Positions 16,304-25,032 of a DNA stretch of 64,000 nt are shown in pieces. The translations under genes and the position numbers were made by a program. The stretch comes from VRUE01 sp963817905 (GTDB lineage Bacteria; Actinomycetota; Thermoleophilia; Solirubrobacterales; 70-9): contig CAWFPS010000003.1 of assembly GCA_963817905.1 (NCBI GenBank), positions 806,001 through 870,000 on the forward strand. Reading direction: 5' to 3'. The first letter of the stretch is position 1; each line of letters starts with the position of its first letter. The notes below the pieces were generated by a model, which did not search any database, was not told where the DNA came from, and saw only the letters and a list, made by a program, of their open reading frames with translations.

Positions 16304-17836
16304 GTGAGCCTCGAAACTCAGAGCAAGGCCGACGCGCTCCTGGCGGAGCTGGGGTTTTCTTCGTGGCGGCCCGGGCAGCGGGAGGCTGTCGAGGCTGGGC
16401 TGGAGGGGCGTGACTCGCTGATCGTGATGCCGACCGGTGGGGGGAAGAGCCTCTGCTACCAGCTTCCCGGCCTGGCGAGCGAGGACCTGACGATCGTGGT
16501 CAGCCCGCTGATCGCCCTGATGGAGGACCAGTGGCGGCGGCTCACGGCCGCCGGTCACCCGGTGGCGATGATCTCCTCGGGGATGAGCGCCGAGCGGGCG
16601 CGCGAGGCGCTCGACGCGGTGCGCGGCGGCGCGGCGCGGATCGTCTACTGCTCGCCGGAGCGTTTCGCCTCCGCGGTCTTCCTCGATGCCCTCTCCCACC
16701 GCCGTATCGACCTGCTCGCCGTCGACGAGGCGCACTGCGTCTCGGAGTGGGGGCACGACTTCCGCCCCGACTACCTGCGCCTTCCGGAGATCGCCGAGCG
16801 GCTCGGGCGGCCGGCGGTGATGGCCTGTACCGCAACCGCGACCAAGGCGGTGGCGGCGGAGATCGTCTCCCGCTTCGGGTTGCGCGAGCCGCTCCAGGTG
16901 CGCTCCGGCTTCGACCGTCCCAACCTCTCCTTCGACGTGGTTCGGCTCGAGGGCACGGGCTCGGTGGCGCGGCGGCTGGCGCTGCTCGAAAACGGCCTCG
17001 CCGACCCGGCGAACCGGCCCGCGATCGTCTACTGCGGCACCCGCCGCGACACTGACGAGATCGCCCAGGTCCTGCGCGAGTCCGGCCTGCGGGCGCTCGG
17101 CTACCACGCCGGCATGGAGGCGGAGGAGCGAACCCGAACGCAGCGCCGCTTCATGGAAGGCGACGCCGAAGTGATTGTCGCCACCAACGCCTTCGGCATG
17201 GGCGTCGACAAGGCCGACGTGCGCTCGGTCTGGCACATGACGATCCCGACCAGCCTCGAGGCCTACTACCAGGAGGCGGGGCGCGGCGGCCGCGACGGCC
17301 TGCCGGCCAGGGCGGTGCTGCTGGCGATGAAGGCCGACCTCGGCCGCCTCGTGCGCTTTATCGAGCAGCGCGACCCCGAACTGACGATCGCCCGCGAGCG
17401 CGGCTGGCGCGACTACCGCACGATCAAGTCCTTCATCTACGGCGAGCGCTGCCGGCGGCGTAGCATCCTCGACCACTTCGGCGACCGCACGGCGGGCCAG
17501 CCGCTGGGGCGCTGCTGCGACGCCTGCGACCCCGATAGCTGGCTGCCAGACCCGGAGACGATCGCGGTGCGCAAGGCGCCGCGATCCAAAGCCGCACCGG
17601 CACCCTTGATCGACCTCTCCGAAGCCGACGCGCCGCTCTTCGAGGAGCTGAAGGCCTGGCGCCTGCGCGCCGCCGCTGGAAAGCCCGCCTTCACCGTCGC
17701 CCACAACTCGACCCTGATCGCGGTTGCGGCGAGCAAGCCGGCGGACGAGCAGAGCCTCGGCGCGATCCGCGGCATCGGCCCCAGCTTCATCGCCAAGTAC
17801 GGCGACGAAGTACTGGCGCTCATCGCGGCAAGCTGA
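16304..17836 (+). CDS. recQ: ATP-dependent DNA helicase RecQ
   Basis: 3'-5' superfamily 2 helicase for recombination and fork repair, 510 residues. Visible parts in order: motif 0 SSWRPGQREAV, Walker A MPTGGGKSLCYQ (K48), DEAH box in VDEAHCVSEWGHDFRPDY and TACTATAT (motif III). Then VATNAFGMGVDKADVRSVWH and QEAGRGGRDG (motif VI). The zinc-binding region is CRRRSILDHFGD..CCDACDP. A C-terminal HRDC-like domain includes AVAASKPADEQSLGAIRGIGPSFIAKYG. It is shorter than E. coli RecQ because the winged-helix region is reduced. The GTG at 16304 gives the conserved N-terminus. It is a single gene. Confidence 0.93.
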   Translation: MSLETQSKADALLAELGFSSWRPGQREAVEAGLEGRDSLIVMPTGGGKSLCYQLPGLASEDLTIVVSPLIALMEDQWRRLTAAGHPVAMISSGMSAERAREALDAVRGGAARIVYCSPERFASAVFLDALSHRRIDLLAVDEAHCVSEWGHDFRPDYLRLPEIAERLGRPAVMACTATATKAVAAEIVSRFGLREPLQVRSGFDRPNLSFDVVRLEGTGSVARRLALLENGLADPANRPAIVYCGTRRDTDEIAQVLRESGLRALGYHAGMEAEERTRTQRRFMEGDAEVIVATNAFGMGVDKADVRSVWHMTIPTSLEAYYQEAGRGGRDGLPARAVLLAMKADLGRLVRFIEQRDPELTIARERGWRDYRTIKSFIYGERCRRRSILDHFGDRTAGQPLGRCCDACDPDSWLPDPETIAVRKAPRSKAAPAPLIDLSEADAPLFEELKAWRLRAAAGKPAFTVAHNSTLIAVAASKPADEQSLGAIRGIGPSFIAKYGDEVLALIAAS

Positions 17837-17971
17837 CAAGCGGATCGATCGCCGCAGGCAGGTGTTTAGGGCACAGGTTCTCTGTCGCCGGGGGGCGGAA
17901 ATCAACAACACCTCCGATCGCCGCTCCCCGGCGGGCAGGGACGAGGCCGGCGGCGGTCGAATCAGGCTCGG

Positions 17972-19045
17972 ATGACCTTCTCGATGCGAAACCGAACCGC
18001 GGTGGCGGCCCTGGCGGTCGCCGCGCTCTGCCTGCTCGGTGCGCCGAGCGCGAGCGGCGCTGCGCTCGCGCCGAAGGGCAAGAAGATCTTCTTCGGCGTC
18101 AGCGACACCGGCGACCCGGCCGACTTCGGTCACTTCAGCGAGGCGCTGAACAAACACCCGGCGCTGATCGAGACCTTCCGCACCTGGGGCTCGGACTTCC
18201 CCGAGTCGATCGAACGCTGGCAGGCGGCGCGGGCGCGTCCCGTCCTGCACTTCACCACCGCCGACAACAACGACGGCCACGAGCTGATCAGCCCCCGCTC
18301 GATCGCCCACGGGTACGGCGACGACTACCTGATCCGCCTCAACAGGCTCTTCTGGGCGAAGAAGATGGCCGCCTACATCCGCCCGCTGGGCGAGCCCAAC
18401 CGCTGTCTCAACGTCTACGCCTCATACGACTGCGCGGGCAAGCTCCGCGACACTGCCCACAAGCCGCGCTGGTACCGGCTCGCCTTTCGCCGCATGTACG
18501 TGATCCTGCACGGTGGCGGCAGCCGCAAGAAGATCGACGCCCGCCTCCGCGAAGCCGGCCTGCCGCGCCTGCGCACCGACCTCGGCGGCCTTCCCCGCGC
18601 CCCGATCGCGGTGATCTGGGGCACCCTGCCGGCGGGCTCGCCCACCGTCCCGCAGAACCGGCCGCGCCACTTCTACCCGGGCGACGAATACGTCGACTGG
18701 GTCGGCACCGACTTCTACTCCGACAACCAGGACTGGAAGGCGCTCGGCGGCCTCTACCGGCGCTTCGACAAAAAGCCCTTCGCGATCCCCGAGTTCGGCG
18801 TCTCGGGCGGCGACGACCCCCGCTACATGGGCCGGCTGATGACCTGGGTGCTGCGCCACCGGCGCTGCAAGATGCTCGTCTACTACCAGGACTTCGGCTC
18901 GGCCAGCTCCTACCGGATCCAGAACTACCCGGCCAGCTTGGGCGTGCTCAGCAATGCCCTCCACCACAAGGCCTTCCCGCCCTTCGCTCCCCACCCGCCG
19001 AAGGCACCGCCCCCGCCTCCCGGCGGAATCGCTCCCCGCGGCTAG
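17972..19045 (+). CDS. Secreted glycoside-hydrolase-like protein (TIM-barrel type)
   Basis: A 357-residue exported protein with a signal peptide (RTAVAALAVAALCLLGAPSASGA). Motifs YIRPLGEPN, YVDWVGTDFYS and KKPFAIPEFGVSGG resemble clan-A glycoside hydrolases such as GH26. There the first acidic residue would be the acid/base and the E of PEFG the nucleophile. Four or more cysteines (NRCLNVYASYDCAG) suggest disulfides outside the cell. The C-terminus is a proline-rich tail (PPKAPPPPPGG). The start may be 17972 or the ATG at 17984. Substrate cannot be told. It is convergent with the PQQ-repeat gene. Confidence 0.7.
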   Translation: MTFSMRNRTAVAALAVAALCLLGAPSASGAALAPKGKKIFFGVSDTGDPADFGHFSEALNKHPALIETFRTWGSDFPESIERWQAARARPVLHFTTADNNDGHELISPRSIAHGYGDDYLIRLNRLFWAKKMAAYIRPLGEPNRCLNVYASYDCAGKLRDTAHKPRWYRLAFRRMYVILHGGGSRKKIDARLREAGLPRLRTDLGGLPRAPIAVIWGTLPAGSPTVPQNRPRHFYPGDEYVDWVGTDFYSDNQDWKALGGLYRRFDKKPFAIPEFGVSGGDDPRYMGRLMTWVLRHRRCKMLVYYQDFGSASSYRIQNYPASLGVLSNALHHKAFPPFAPHPPKAPPPPPGGIAPRG

Positions 19046-19046
19046 C

Positions 19047-19097
19047 CGAACTGCATCAAATTTCCTACCTCCTGGACCGAGAATTTGATGCAGTTCG
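19047..19097. repeat. 16-bp palindrome reaching into the last codons of a gene
   Basis: Perfect arms CGAACTGCATCAAATT at 19047-19062 and its reverse complement at 19082-19097 surround a 19-nt loop. It lies between convergent genes and can terminate both, but the right arm and part of the loop encode the last eleven or so codons of the minus-strand PQQ-repeat gene (RTASNSRSRR). Confidence 0.85.
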
Positions 19098-20438
19098 CGA
19101 TTTGCGCTTGGGCTTGGGCGCCACCATCGCCGGGGCCACGGCGCGGCGGTACTTGTAGGGCTGCAGGGCGGTGATGCTGGAGTAGCCGGTTAGGTAGATG
19201 CGGCGGCCATCGGAGATCACCGGCGAGTAGGTACCGCGGGAGTAGTGGAAGACCTTGTGGCCGCTGCGCATCATGAAGCCACTGGTGGAGTTGTTGGTGA
19301 ACTCGGCGACGTAGACGATGTCGCCGATCGCCGAGAGCGAGCCGACCACCTGGCCGCCGGCAGAACGGCTCCAGCGCACATGGCCGTCCTTGGCGTCAAG
19401 CGCGTAGACGTTGCCGTCGAAGGAGCCGATATAGACGGTCGGCGGGCTGTGGCGCGTGTTGGCGACGGTCGGGCCCGAGTAGGCGTAGCCACCGGTCGAG
19501 TAGCTCCAGGCGAGTGTCCCGTCCTTGCTGTCGAAGCTGTAGACGCGGTCGTCGTTGTTGCCCGCGTAGACACGGCCGAAGGCGACGGCTGGGGTCGAGT
19601 AAAACTGGCCCGAGGTGCCGAAACCCTGGCCGAGCGAGCCGCTCTGCCACCTCAACTTGCCGCTCTTGGCGTCGACCGCGTTCATGTAGCCGCCGTAGTC
19701 GCCGACGAAGAGGGTGCCACCGCTGTAGGCCGGCGCCGACTTGACCGGGCCGCCGAGCTGGGTCGCCCAGCGCACGTTGCCGCTGATCGTGCTCAGCGCG
19801 TAGAGGTTGCCGTCCTCGCAGCCGAAATAGACAGTGCGATCGATCACCACCGGCGAGGACTCGGCCCGCCCCGGCAGCGAGTGCTTCCAGATCGTCTTGC
19901 CGGTCTTGGCGTCGAGCTTGACGATATGGCCGGGGACGAGGTTGACGATGTAGAGGCGGTGTCGGTAGTAGGCGGGCGAGGAGGCGTTGAGGCGGCCGAT
20001 GCTGCGTTCCCACAGCACCTTGCCGGTGTCGGCCTCCAGCGCGTAGGCGGTGCCGTTGTTGTTGACGAAGTAGAGCTTGCCGCCGACATAGATCGGCGGA
20101 AACTCGAGCAGCGGCCGCTCGGTGAAGCGCCAGAGCTTGCGGAAGGGCGGCTTGACCCCCTTCGCGGCGAGGAAGCGGGTGCGCGCCGGGTTGAGCCCGA
20201 AGATCGGCCAGTTGACCGTCTTCGCCTCCGGTTCCGGCGGCTTGTGCGGGACGAAGGCCGCCTTCGAGTTGTGGACGTCGGCCGGTCGCTTGAGCAGCTC
20301 GTAGGCGAGGATACCCCCGCCGAAGACCGCGATCAGCCCCGCGGCCAGAAGCCCGACCGTCAACCCCCGCCGCACGATCCAGAAGTATTCCGCCTGCGCC
20401 CACAGACCGGCGAGGAGTGTTTTCGCGGCGCCCCTCAA
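19065..20438 (-). CDS. Membrane-anchored PQQ-like beta-propeller protein
   Basis: 457 residues. The single N-terminal transmembrane helix (LTVGLLAAGLIAVFGGGILAYELL) is followed by about eight PQQ-type repeats ending in patterns such as VYALDAKDGHVRWS, LYALSTISGNVRW and AYALEADTGKVLWE. It is a BamB/PQQ-enzyme-like propeller without the dehydrogenase catalytic residues, so binding or scaffolding outside the cell is likely. The start appears to be the TTG at 20438, overlapping the TGA of the upstream SRPBCC gene as TTGA. The basic tail (KPKRKSRTASNSRSRR) is encoded partly by a palindrome arm. Confidence 0.82.
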   Translation of the reverse strand: MRGAAKTLLAGLWAQAEYFWIVRRGLTVGLLAAGLIAVFGGGILAYELLKRPADVHNSKAAFVPHKPPEPEAKTVNWPIFGLNPARTRFLAAKGVKPPFRKLWRFTERPLLEFPPIYVGGKLYFVNNNGTAYALEADTGKVLWERSIGRLNASSPAYYRHRLYIVNLVPGHIVKLDAKTGKTIWKHSLPGRAESSPVVIDRTVYFGCEDGNLYALSTISGNVRWATQLGGPVKSAPAYSGGTLFVGDYGGYMNAVDAKSGKLRWQSGSLGQGFGTSGQFYSTPAVAFGRVYAGNNDDRVYSFDSKDGTLAWSYSTGGYAYSGPTVANTRHSPPTVYIGSFDGNVYALDAKDGHVRWSRSAGGQVVGSLSAIGDIVYVAEFTNNSTSGFMMRSGHKVFHYSRGTYSPVISDGRRIYLTGYSSITALQPYKYRRAVAPAMVAPKPKRKSRTASNSRSRR

Positions 20439-20878
20439 CCCCCGGCCGTGGTGCGGCGCTCGGACTCCTTGACCACGCCGTCGACCAGTCCCTTGACCGC
20501 CTGCTTGACCACGGCGACGACGAGTGCCCCGACCACCGGCAGGGTCGGCTGGGTCCGCACCGCGTAGACCATCCTGGTGCCGCCGCCGTTCGGCGTCAGC
20601 TCCACGGTCCCGACGTGGTCGCGCACCGGCAGCCCTGAGAGGACCGTGTAGGAGAAGCGAGTGGGAGCCTCGTAGGCGATCACTTCCTCCCGCATCGGTG
20701 GGCCGACGGCGGTCAGCTTGCGGATCGCGCCGACGCCGTTGACGTCGGTCTCGCCCTCCCGCTCAAGCTCGGACTTCCGCAACGGCGTCAGCTCGGAATA
20801 CCTCCGATGATCCGTAAGCACTTCGAACACGGTCTCCGGCGCCGCCGCAATCTCTCGACTAAACGTGAAGCTGGCCAT
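20435..20878 (-). CDS. SRPBCC (START/polyketide-cyclase-like) family protein
   Basis: A 147-residue single-domain protein. MASFTFSREIAAAPETVFEVLTDHRRYSELTP is the typical N-terminal strand-helix of SRPBCC lipid-binding folds, and TRFSYTVLSGLPVRDHVGTVELTPNGGGTRMVYAVRT is the core sheet. The C-terminal helix (VVKQAVKGLVDGVVKESERR) closes the cavity. It may bind a hydrophobic ligand; no specific function can be given. Translationally coupled to the PQQ-repeat gene. A second SRPBCC protein is at 29762-30220. Confidence 0.82.
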   Translation of the reverse strand: MASFTFSREIAAAPETVFEVLTDHRRYSELTPLRKSELEREGETDVNGVGAIRKLTAVGPPMREEVIAYEAPTRFSYTVLSGLPVRDHVGTVELTPNGGGTRMVYAVRTQPTLPVVGALVVAVVKQAVKGLVDGVVKESERRTTAGG

Positions 20879-20912
20879 AACGGGGAAGGCTATAAGGAGC
20901 GCCGGGTGCCCC

Positions 20913-21917
20913 TCAAGCCAGTCGCCATTCCTGCGGGTCAGTAGCCTCGATCCTCTCGACCTCGCCGACGATCGCCATGTGGTCGAGGCAGGAGAGAACG
21001 ATCTGCAGGACCCAGGCGCTGACCGGCGTGTTGACGTTGTCGGCGCCAACGATCTCGGCGACGATCTCAAAGCCGGTCCGCTCCCCCTCGGCGAGCGCGT
21101 CGCGGGTCTTGCCGAGCAGCTCGCCGACCTGGCGCCGCGCCTCGGCGATCTTCGCCTTCGGGTCGCGGAAAGGGCGGCCGTGGCCGGGCAGGCAGAGGTC
21201 GACCTCGAGCGGCTCGACCCGGTCGAGGCTGGCGAGGAATTCGCCGACCGGGTCGGGGCTGTGGCCGTGGTCGAAGAAGAGCACGGTGCGGCCGAGCAGG
21301 TGGTCGCCGGAGATCATCAGTTTGCGCTCGGGCTGGTGCAGGACAACGTGGGAGGGAGCGTGGCCGGGGGTCTCATAGACCTGCCAGGTGCCGTGGTCGG
21401 TCTCCACCTCGACCCCGGGCAGGAGCTCGCGGTCGGGCTCGACGATCGCGTCGATCCCGTTGTCGTCGTCGTCCTTGCGGGCCTCGCGGTAGCGTTCGAG
21501 CCCGGCGACCGGGACGCCGCTTTGCCGCGCCACCTCGAGCCTCTGCTCGAGTGCCGCCGCCGGGTCGTCGGCGAGCAGCCGAACGTGCTCCCATGCGGGG
21601 TGCATCCAGAGCTCGCAGCCGGCACCCTCGACGATCGGCGCCGCCAGGCCGTAGTGGTCGGTGTGGGAGTGGGTGCAGACGAGCAGCCGCACGTCCTCGA
21701 GGCCGAAGCCCGCCTGGGCAAGCGCGAGGTCGAACTGGCGCATCCGCCCCTTGCCGCCGATGCCGGTGTCGAAGAGGACGATCCCACCCTCGGACTCGAG
21801 CGCCCAGACGTTGCCGTGTGGCACCCCCGGCCAGGGCAGCGCCAAACGCAGCCTCCAGATCCCCGGCAGGACTTTCTCGCTACGCGGCGCCTCGGCCCGT
21901 TTCCGCTCGTCCGCCAT
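20913..21917 (-). CDS. MBL-fold metallo-hydrolase
   Basis: A 334-residue metallo-beta-lactamase-fold enzyme. The dinuclear metal site is seen as THSHTDH, with further ligands in TPGHAPSH, SGDHLLG and CLPGHG. The C-terminal helices (REWR-like region ending ATDPQEWRLA) resemble LACTB2/GloB-type thioester or nucleic-acid hydrolases. The ATG at 21917 is chosen; the upstream open frame crosses a palindrome. It is 34 bp upstream of the SRPBCC gene on the same strand, so the three minus-strand genes down to 19065 could be one transcript. Substrate unknown. Confidence 0.88.
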   Translation of the reverse strand: MADERKRAEAPRSEKVLPGIWRLRLALPWPGVPHGNVWALESEGGIVLFDTGIGGKGRMRQFDLALAQAGFGLEDVRLLVCTHSHTDHYGLAAPIVEGAGCELWMHPAWEHVRLLADDPAAALEQRLEVARQSGVPVAGLERYREARKDDDDNGIDAIVEPDRELLPGVEVETDHGTWQVYETPGHAPSHVVLHQPERKLMISGDHLLGRTVLFFDHGHSPDPVGEFLASLDRVEPLEVDLCLPGHGRPFRDPKAKIAEARRQVGELLGKTRDALAEGERTGFEIVAEIVGADNVNTPVSAWVLQIVLSCLDHMAIVGEVERIEATDPQEWRLA

Positions 21918-21938
21918 CGCGCCGGACCCTATCTCCCA

Positions 21939-21990
21939 AGACGTGCCTGACTTTGTAGGCCCATATGGAAGGGGAAGGTCAGGCACGTCT
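21939..21990. repeat. 13-bp palindrome with central CCATATGG between divergent genes
   Basis: Perfect arms AGACGTGCCTGAC at 21939-21951 and the complement at 21978-21990. The loop centre, 21961-21968, is CCATATGG. It lies between the MBL gene (minus, start 21917) and an exporter gene (plus, start 22029), so it is in a promoter region for both. Its layout repeats that of 6508-6557. Confidence 0.8.
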
Positions 21991-22028
21991 GGGTGGGCGG
22001 ACCGGCGGCTCGGATAGGTTGCTGGCAA

Positions 22029-23582
22029 ATGGAGTCGAGCAGCCCCAAGCGTGCCGGACTCGTCCTCAGCGCGCTGATCCTGGTCGCGGCGGTGGCGAAC
22101 CTCAACCTCGCGGTCGCCAACGTGGCGCTTCCCGACATCGGCCAGGCCTTCAACGCCGGGCAGACGACCCTCAACCTGGTCGCGGTCGGCTACTCGCTCG
22201 GCCTCGCCACCTCGGTGCTCTACCTGGGCGCGCTCGGCGACCGCTACGGGCGCAAGATGATGCTGCTGCTCGGCATGGGGCTCTCAATCCCGGCCTCGCT
22301 GCTGGCCGGCTTCGCCCCCTCGATTGGCGTCCTCTTCGTCGCCCGCGTGATCGGCGGCATCGCCGCCGGGATGGCCTTCCCGACCACGCTGGCACTCATA
22401 ACGGCGCTGTGGTCGGGCAACGACCGCACCCGCTCGATCGCGCTCTGGTCGGCGATCGGCGGCGCGATCGCCTCGCTCGGCCCGCTGCTTTCCGGCGCCC
22501 TGCTCGAGCAGTTCGACTGGGGCTCGGTCTTCCTCGTCACCCTGCCGCTCGCCACGCTCGCCCTCTTCCTCGCCTGGCGCTACGTCCCCGCCCACGTCAA
22601 CGAGACCACCGACCCGGTCGACAACCTCGGCGGCATCCTCTCGATCCTGCTGGTGGCGGCTCTGGTCCTGGGAATCAACCTGGCGCCCGTTCCGGGCAAG
22701 GGCGCACTGGCGATCGGCCTCGGCCTCGTCGCCCTGGCCGCGACGGGCGCCTTCGTCCTGCGCCAACGGCGTGCCCGCTCGCCGCTCTATGACCTCGACG
22801 TGGCGAAGCGGCGGATCTTCTGGGTCGCGGCCTGCGCCGGGATCATCGTCTTCGGCTCGCTGATGGGGGCGATGTTCATCGGCCAGCAGTTCCTTCAGAA
22901 CGTGCTGGACTATTCGACCCTCGACTCGGGCCTGGCGATCCTGCCGGCGGCGATCCTGATGGTGATCGTCGCCCCCCGTTCGGCGAAGCTGGTCGAGGCA
23001 CGCGGCGCCCGCTTCACCCTGCTCCTCGGCTACGTCTTCTGCGTGCTCGGCTTCCTCACCATGCTGCTGCTCTGGAAAGACAACATCGAATACTGGAAGG
23101 TCGGGCTCGGCTACGCCTTCATCGGCATCGGCGTGGGCTTCGCCGGCACCCCCGCCTCGCACTCGCTGACCGGCTCGGTGCCGGTCAAGCGCGCGGGCAT
23201 GGCGTCGGGAACCGCAGACCTGCAACGCGACCTCGGCGGCGCGATCATGCAGTCGATCTTCGGCGCCCTGCTCACCGCGGGCTACGCGGCCGCCGCCGGC
23301 GCCGCGATCGCCAGCTCCGGCGAATCGGCCAAGGTCAGCGAAAACATCGAAGGCGAGCTGACCAAGTCCTTCTCCAGCGCCGCCGACCTCGCCGGCCAGT
23401 ACCCCGGCCACTCCGAACAGATCATCGCCGCTGCCAAGGCCTCCTTCCTGCAGGGGGACGAGTGGGCCTACGTGGCCGGCATCGTCGCGATCCTGCTCGG
23501 CGGCGCCCTCGTCTTCTTCGCCTTCCCGAAGTTCGAGCGCGAACAGCAGTTGCTGGCCGAGTACGGCGCCGAAGACGCCTAA
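22029..23582 (+). CDS. MFS multidrug exporter, 14-TM DHA2 (EmrB/QacA) type
   Basis: A 517-residue proton-coupled drug exporter. LNLAVANVALPDIGQAF in TM1 is the DHA2 signature, GALGDRYGRKMMLL is motif A between TM2 and TM3, and VIGGIAAGMAFPTTLALI is in TM4. Fourteen hydrophobic stretches can be traced. The ATG at 22029 is the first residue of the conserved region. The LtrA gene begins 2 bp after its stop, so the two are co-transcribed. The substrate is unknown and no regulator is adjacent. Confidence 0.88.
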   Translation: MESSSPKRAGLVLSALILVAAVANLNLAVANVALPDIGQAFNAGQTTLNLVAVGYSLGLATSVLYLGALGDRYGRKMMLLLGMGLSIPASLLAGFAPSIGVLFVARVIGGIAAGMAFPTTLALITALWSGNDRTRSIALWSAIGGAIASLGPLLSGALLEQFDWGSVFLVTLPLATLALFLAWRYVPAHVNETTDPVDNLGGILSILLVAALVLGINLAPVPGKGALAIGLGLVALAATGAFVLRQRRARSPLYDLDVAKRRIFWVAACAGIIVFGSLMGAMFIGQQFLQNVLDYSTLDSGLAILPAAILMVIVAPRSAKLVEARGARFTLLLGYVFCVLGFLTMLLLWKDNIEYWKVGLGYAFIGIGVGFAGTPASHSLTGSVPVKRAGMASGTADLQRDLGGAIMQSIFGALLTAGYAAAAGAAIASSGESAKVSENIEGELTKSFSSAADLAGQYPGHSEQIIAAAKASFLQGDEWAYVAGIVAILLGGALVFFAFPKFEREQQLLAEYGAEDA

Positions 23583-23584
23583 CG

Positions 23585-24766
23585 GTGGCGCCCGAGCCGG
23601 AAGGTCGCACTCACCTCGGGGCGGCGCTGCGCGACGGCGAGCGGGTGACGCCGCTGGAGCTCTTCTTCGACCTCGTCTTCGTCCTCGCGATCACCCAGTG
23701 CACGGCGCTGATGTCCCATGACACCTCCTGGGAGGTGCTCGCCCAGGGGCTGCTGGTGCTGGGCATGCTCTGGTGGGCCTGGGTCGGCTACGCCTGGCTG
23801 ACCAGCGTGCTCGATCCCGAGGAGGGCGCCGTGCGGCTGGTGATGTTCGGCGCGATGGCGGCGTTGCTGCTCGTCTCGCTCTGCGTGCCGGAGGCGTTCG
23901 GCAACCTGGCGCTCTCTTTCGCTCTCTTCTACGGCCTGGTGCGGGTCGCCCACATCGGCCTCTTCATGCTCGCCAGCCCCGAGGACGATGGGCTGCGGCA
24001 CTCGGTCCTCGGGCTCGCGGTCAGCACCTTGATCGCCGTCACCCTGCTCGCGGTGGCCTCACTCTTCGACGGCGCAGCCCAGGGCGCGCTCTGGGCACTG
24101 GCCCTCTTCCTCGACATGGGCGGGCCCTACTTCTTCGGCTCGGAGGGCTGGAAACTCGTCCCCGGCCACTTCGTCGAGCGCCACGGCCTGATCGTGATCA
24201 TCGCCCTCGGCGAGTCGATCGTCGCGATCGGCGTCGGCGCCTCCGGAGCGCTGACGCTCGGCATCGGCACCGCGGCCGTGCTGGGCGTCGGCCTGGCGGC
24301 GGCGATGTGGTGGATCTACTTCGACATCGTCGCGATCGTCTCCGGGCGCCGGCTCGCCGAGGCCGAGACGGGACGGGAACAGAACGAGATGGCCCGCGAC
24401 TCCTACTCCTACCTGCACCTGCCGATGGTCGCCGGGATCGTCCTCGTCGCGCTGGGGATGAAGAAGACGATCGGCCACTTCGACGAGCACCTGCACCCGG
24501 TGGCCGCGTTTGCCCTGCTCGGCGGAGTCGCCGCCTACCTGCTCGGCCTCGCCGCCTTCCGCTACCGCCACGTTCAGACGATCAACCGCCAGCGCTTGGG
24601 GCTGGCGATCGTGCTGCTGATCGCGGTCCCCGTGGCCACGGCCGTGCCAGCCCTGCTCGCCCTGGCTGCGGTCAACGTCGCGCTCTGGGCGATGATCGCC
24701 TACGAGACCCGCCTCTACGGCGAGGGCCGCCACGCGGTGCGCCGACCAGAGGCGGCGGAGGGCTAG
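23585..24766 (+). CDS. ltrA: LtrA family membrane protein
   Basis: A 393-residue polytopic protein of the low-temperature-requirement A family. ERVTPLELFFDLVFVLAITQ at the N-terminus and HGLIVIIALGESIVAIG in the middle are the hallmark motifs, and about eleven hydrophobic segments follow one another. The molecular role of LtrA proteins is not established. The GTG at 23585 lies 2 bp after the exporter stop. The TAG overlaps the stop of the small convergent gene as CTAG. Confidence 0.9.
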   Translation: MAPEPEGRTHLGAALRDGERVTPLELFFDLVFVLAITQCTALMSHDTSWEVLAQGLLVLGMLWWAWVGYAWLTSVLDPEEGAVRLVMFGAMAALLLVSLCVPEAFGNLALSFALFYGLVRVAHIGLFMLASPEDDGLRHSVLGLAVSTLIAVTLLAVASLFDGAAQGALWALALFLDMGGPYFFGSEGWKLVPGHFVERHGLIVIIALGESIVAIGVGASGALTLGIGTAAVLGVGLAAAMWWIYFDIVAIVSGRRLAEAETGREQNEMARDSYSYLHLPMVAGIVLVALGMKKTIGHFDEHLHPVAAFALLGGVAAYLLGLAAFRYRHVQTINRQRLGLAIVLLIAVPVATAVPALLALAAVNVALWAMIAYETRLYGEGRHAVRRPEAAEG

Positions 24767-24936
24767 CTCGTGGCGAGGCCGATTGCGAGCAGCGGGAAGG
24801 CCAGCATCACGCCGAGGTAGGCGCCGATCGCGGCGCCGGTGCGAAGGCTGGTCGTGCGCGAGCGGGCGCCGCCGATGACGCCGGTCAGGAAGATGGCGCC
24901 AGCAAGTACGAGTCCGATCCAAAATACGTCAGGCAT
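24763..24936 (-). CDS. Small two-helix membrane protein, 57 aa
   Basis: MPDVFWIGLVLAGAIFLTGV..TGAAIGAYLGVMLAFPLLAIGLATS: two transmembrane helices joined by a short basic loop (GGARSRTTSLR). No family recognised. Support comes from its clean helix-loop-helix pattern, ATG start and the CTAG stop overlap with ltrA, an arrangement seen twice more in this window. It is oriented away from the palindrome at 24964. Confidence 0.55.
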   Translation of the reverse strand: MPDVFWIGLVLAGAIFLTGVIGGARSRTTSLRTGAAIGAYLGVMLAFPLLAIGLATS

Positions 24937-24963
24937 CAGCGGCGGCGAGCCTATCGAAACAGC

Positions 24964-25016
24964 CCGCCGACGGGCCGATATGTCAAAGCTGACTTGACAT
25001 ATCGGCCCGTCGGCGG
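24964..25016. repeat. 23-bp perfect hairpin upstream of an exporter gene (twin of 54551-54603)
   Basis: Perfect arms at 24964-24986 and 24994-25016 with a 7-nt loop (AGCTGAC). The arm includes CCGACGGGCCGATATGTCAA. The base of the right arm touches GGAGGA (25015-25020), the likely ribosome-binding site of the exporter gene that starts at 25033. It lies between divergent genes, so it is not an ordinary terminator. A nearly identical hairpin is at 54551-54603. Confidence 0.9.
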
Positions 25017-25032
25017 AGGAATCGGGGGCGCT

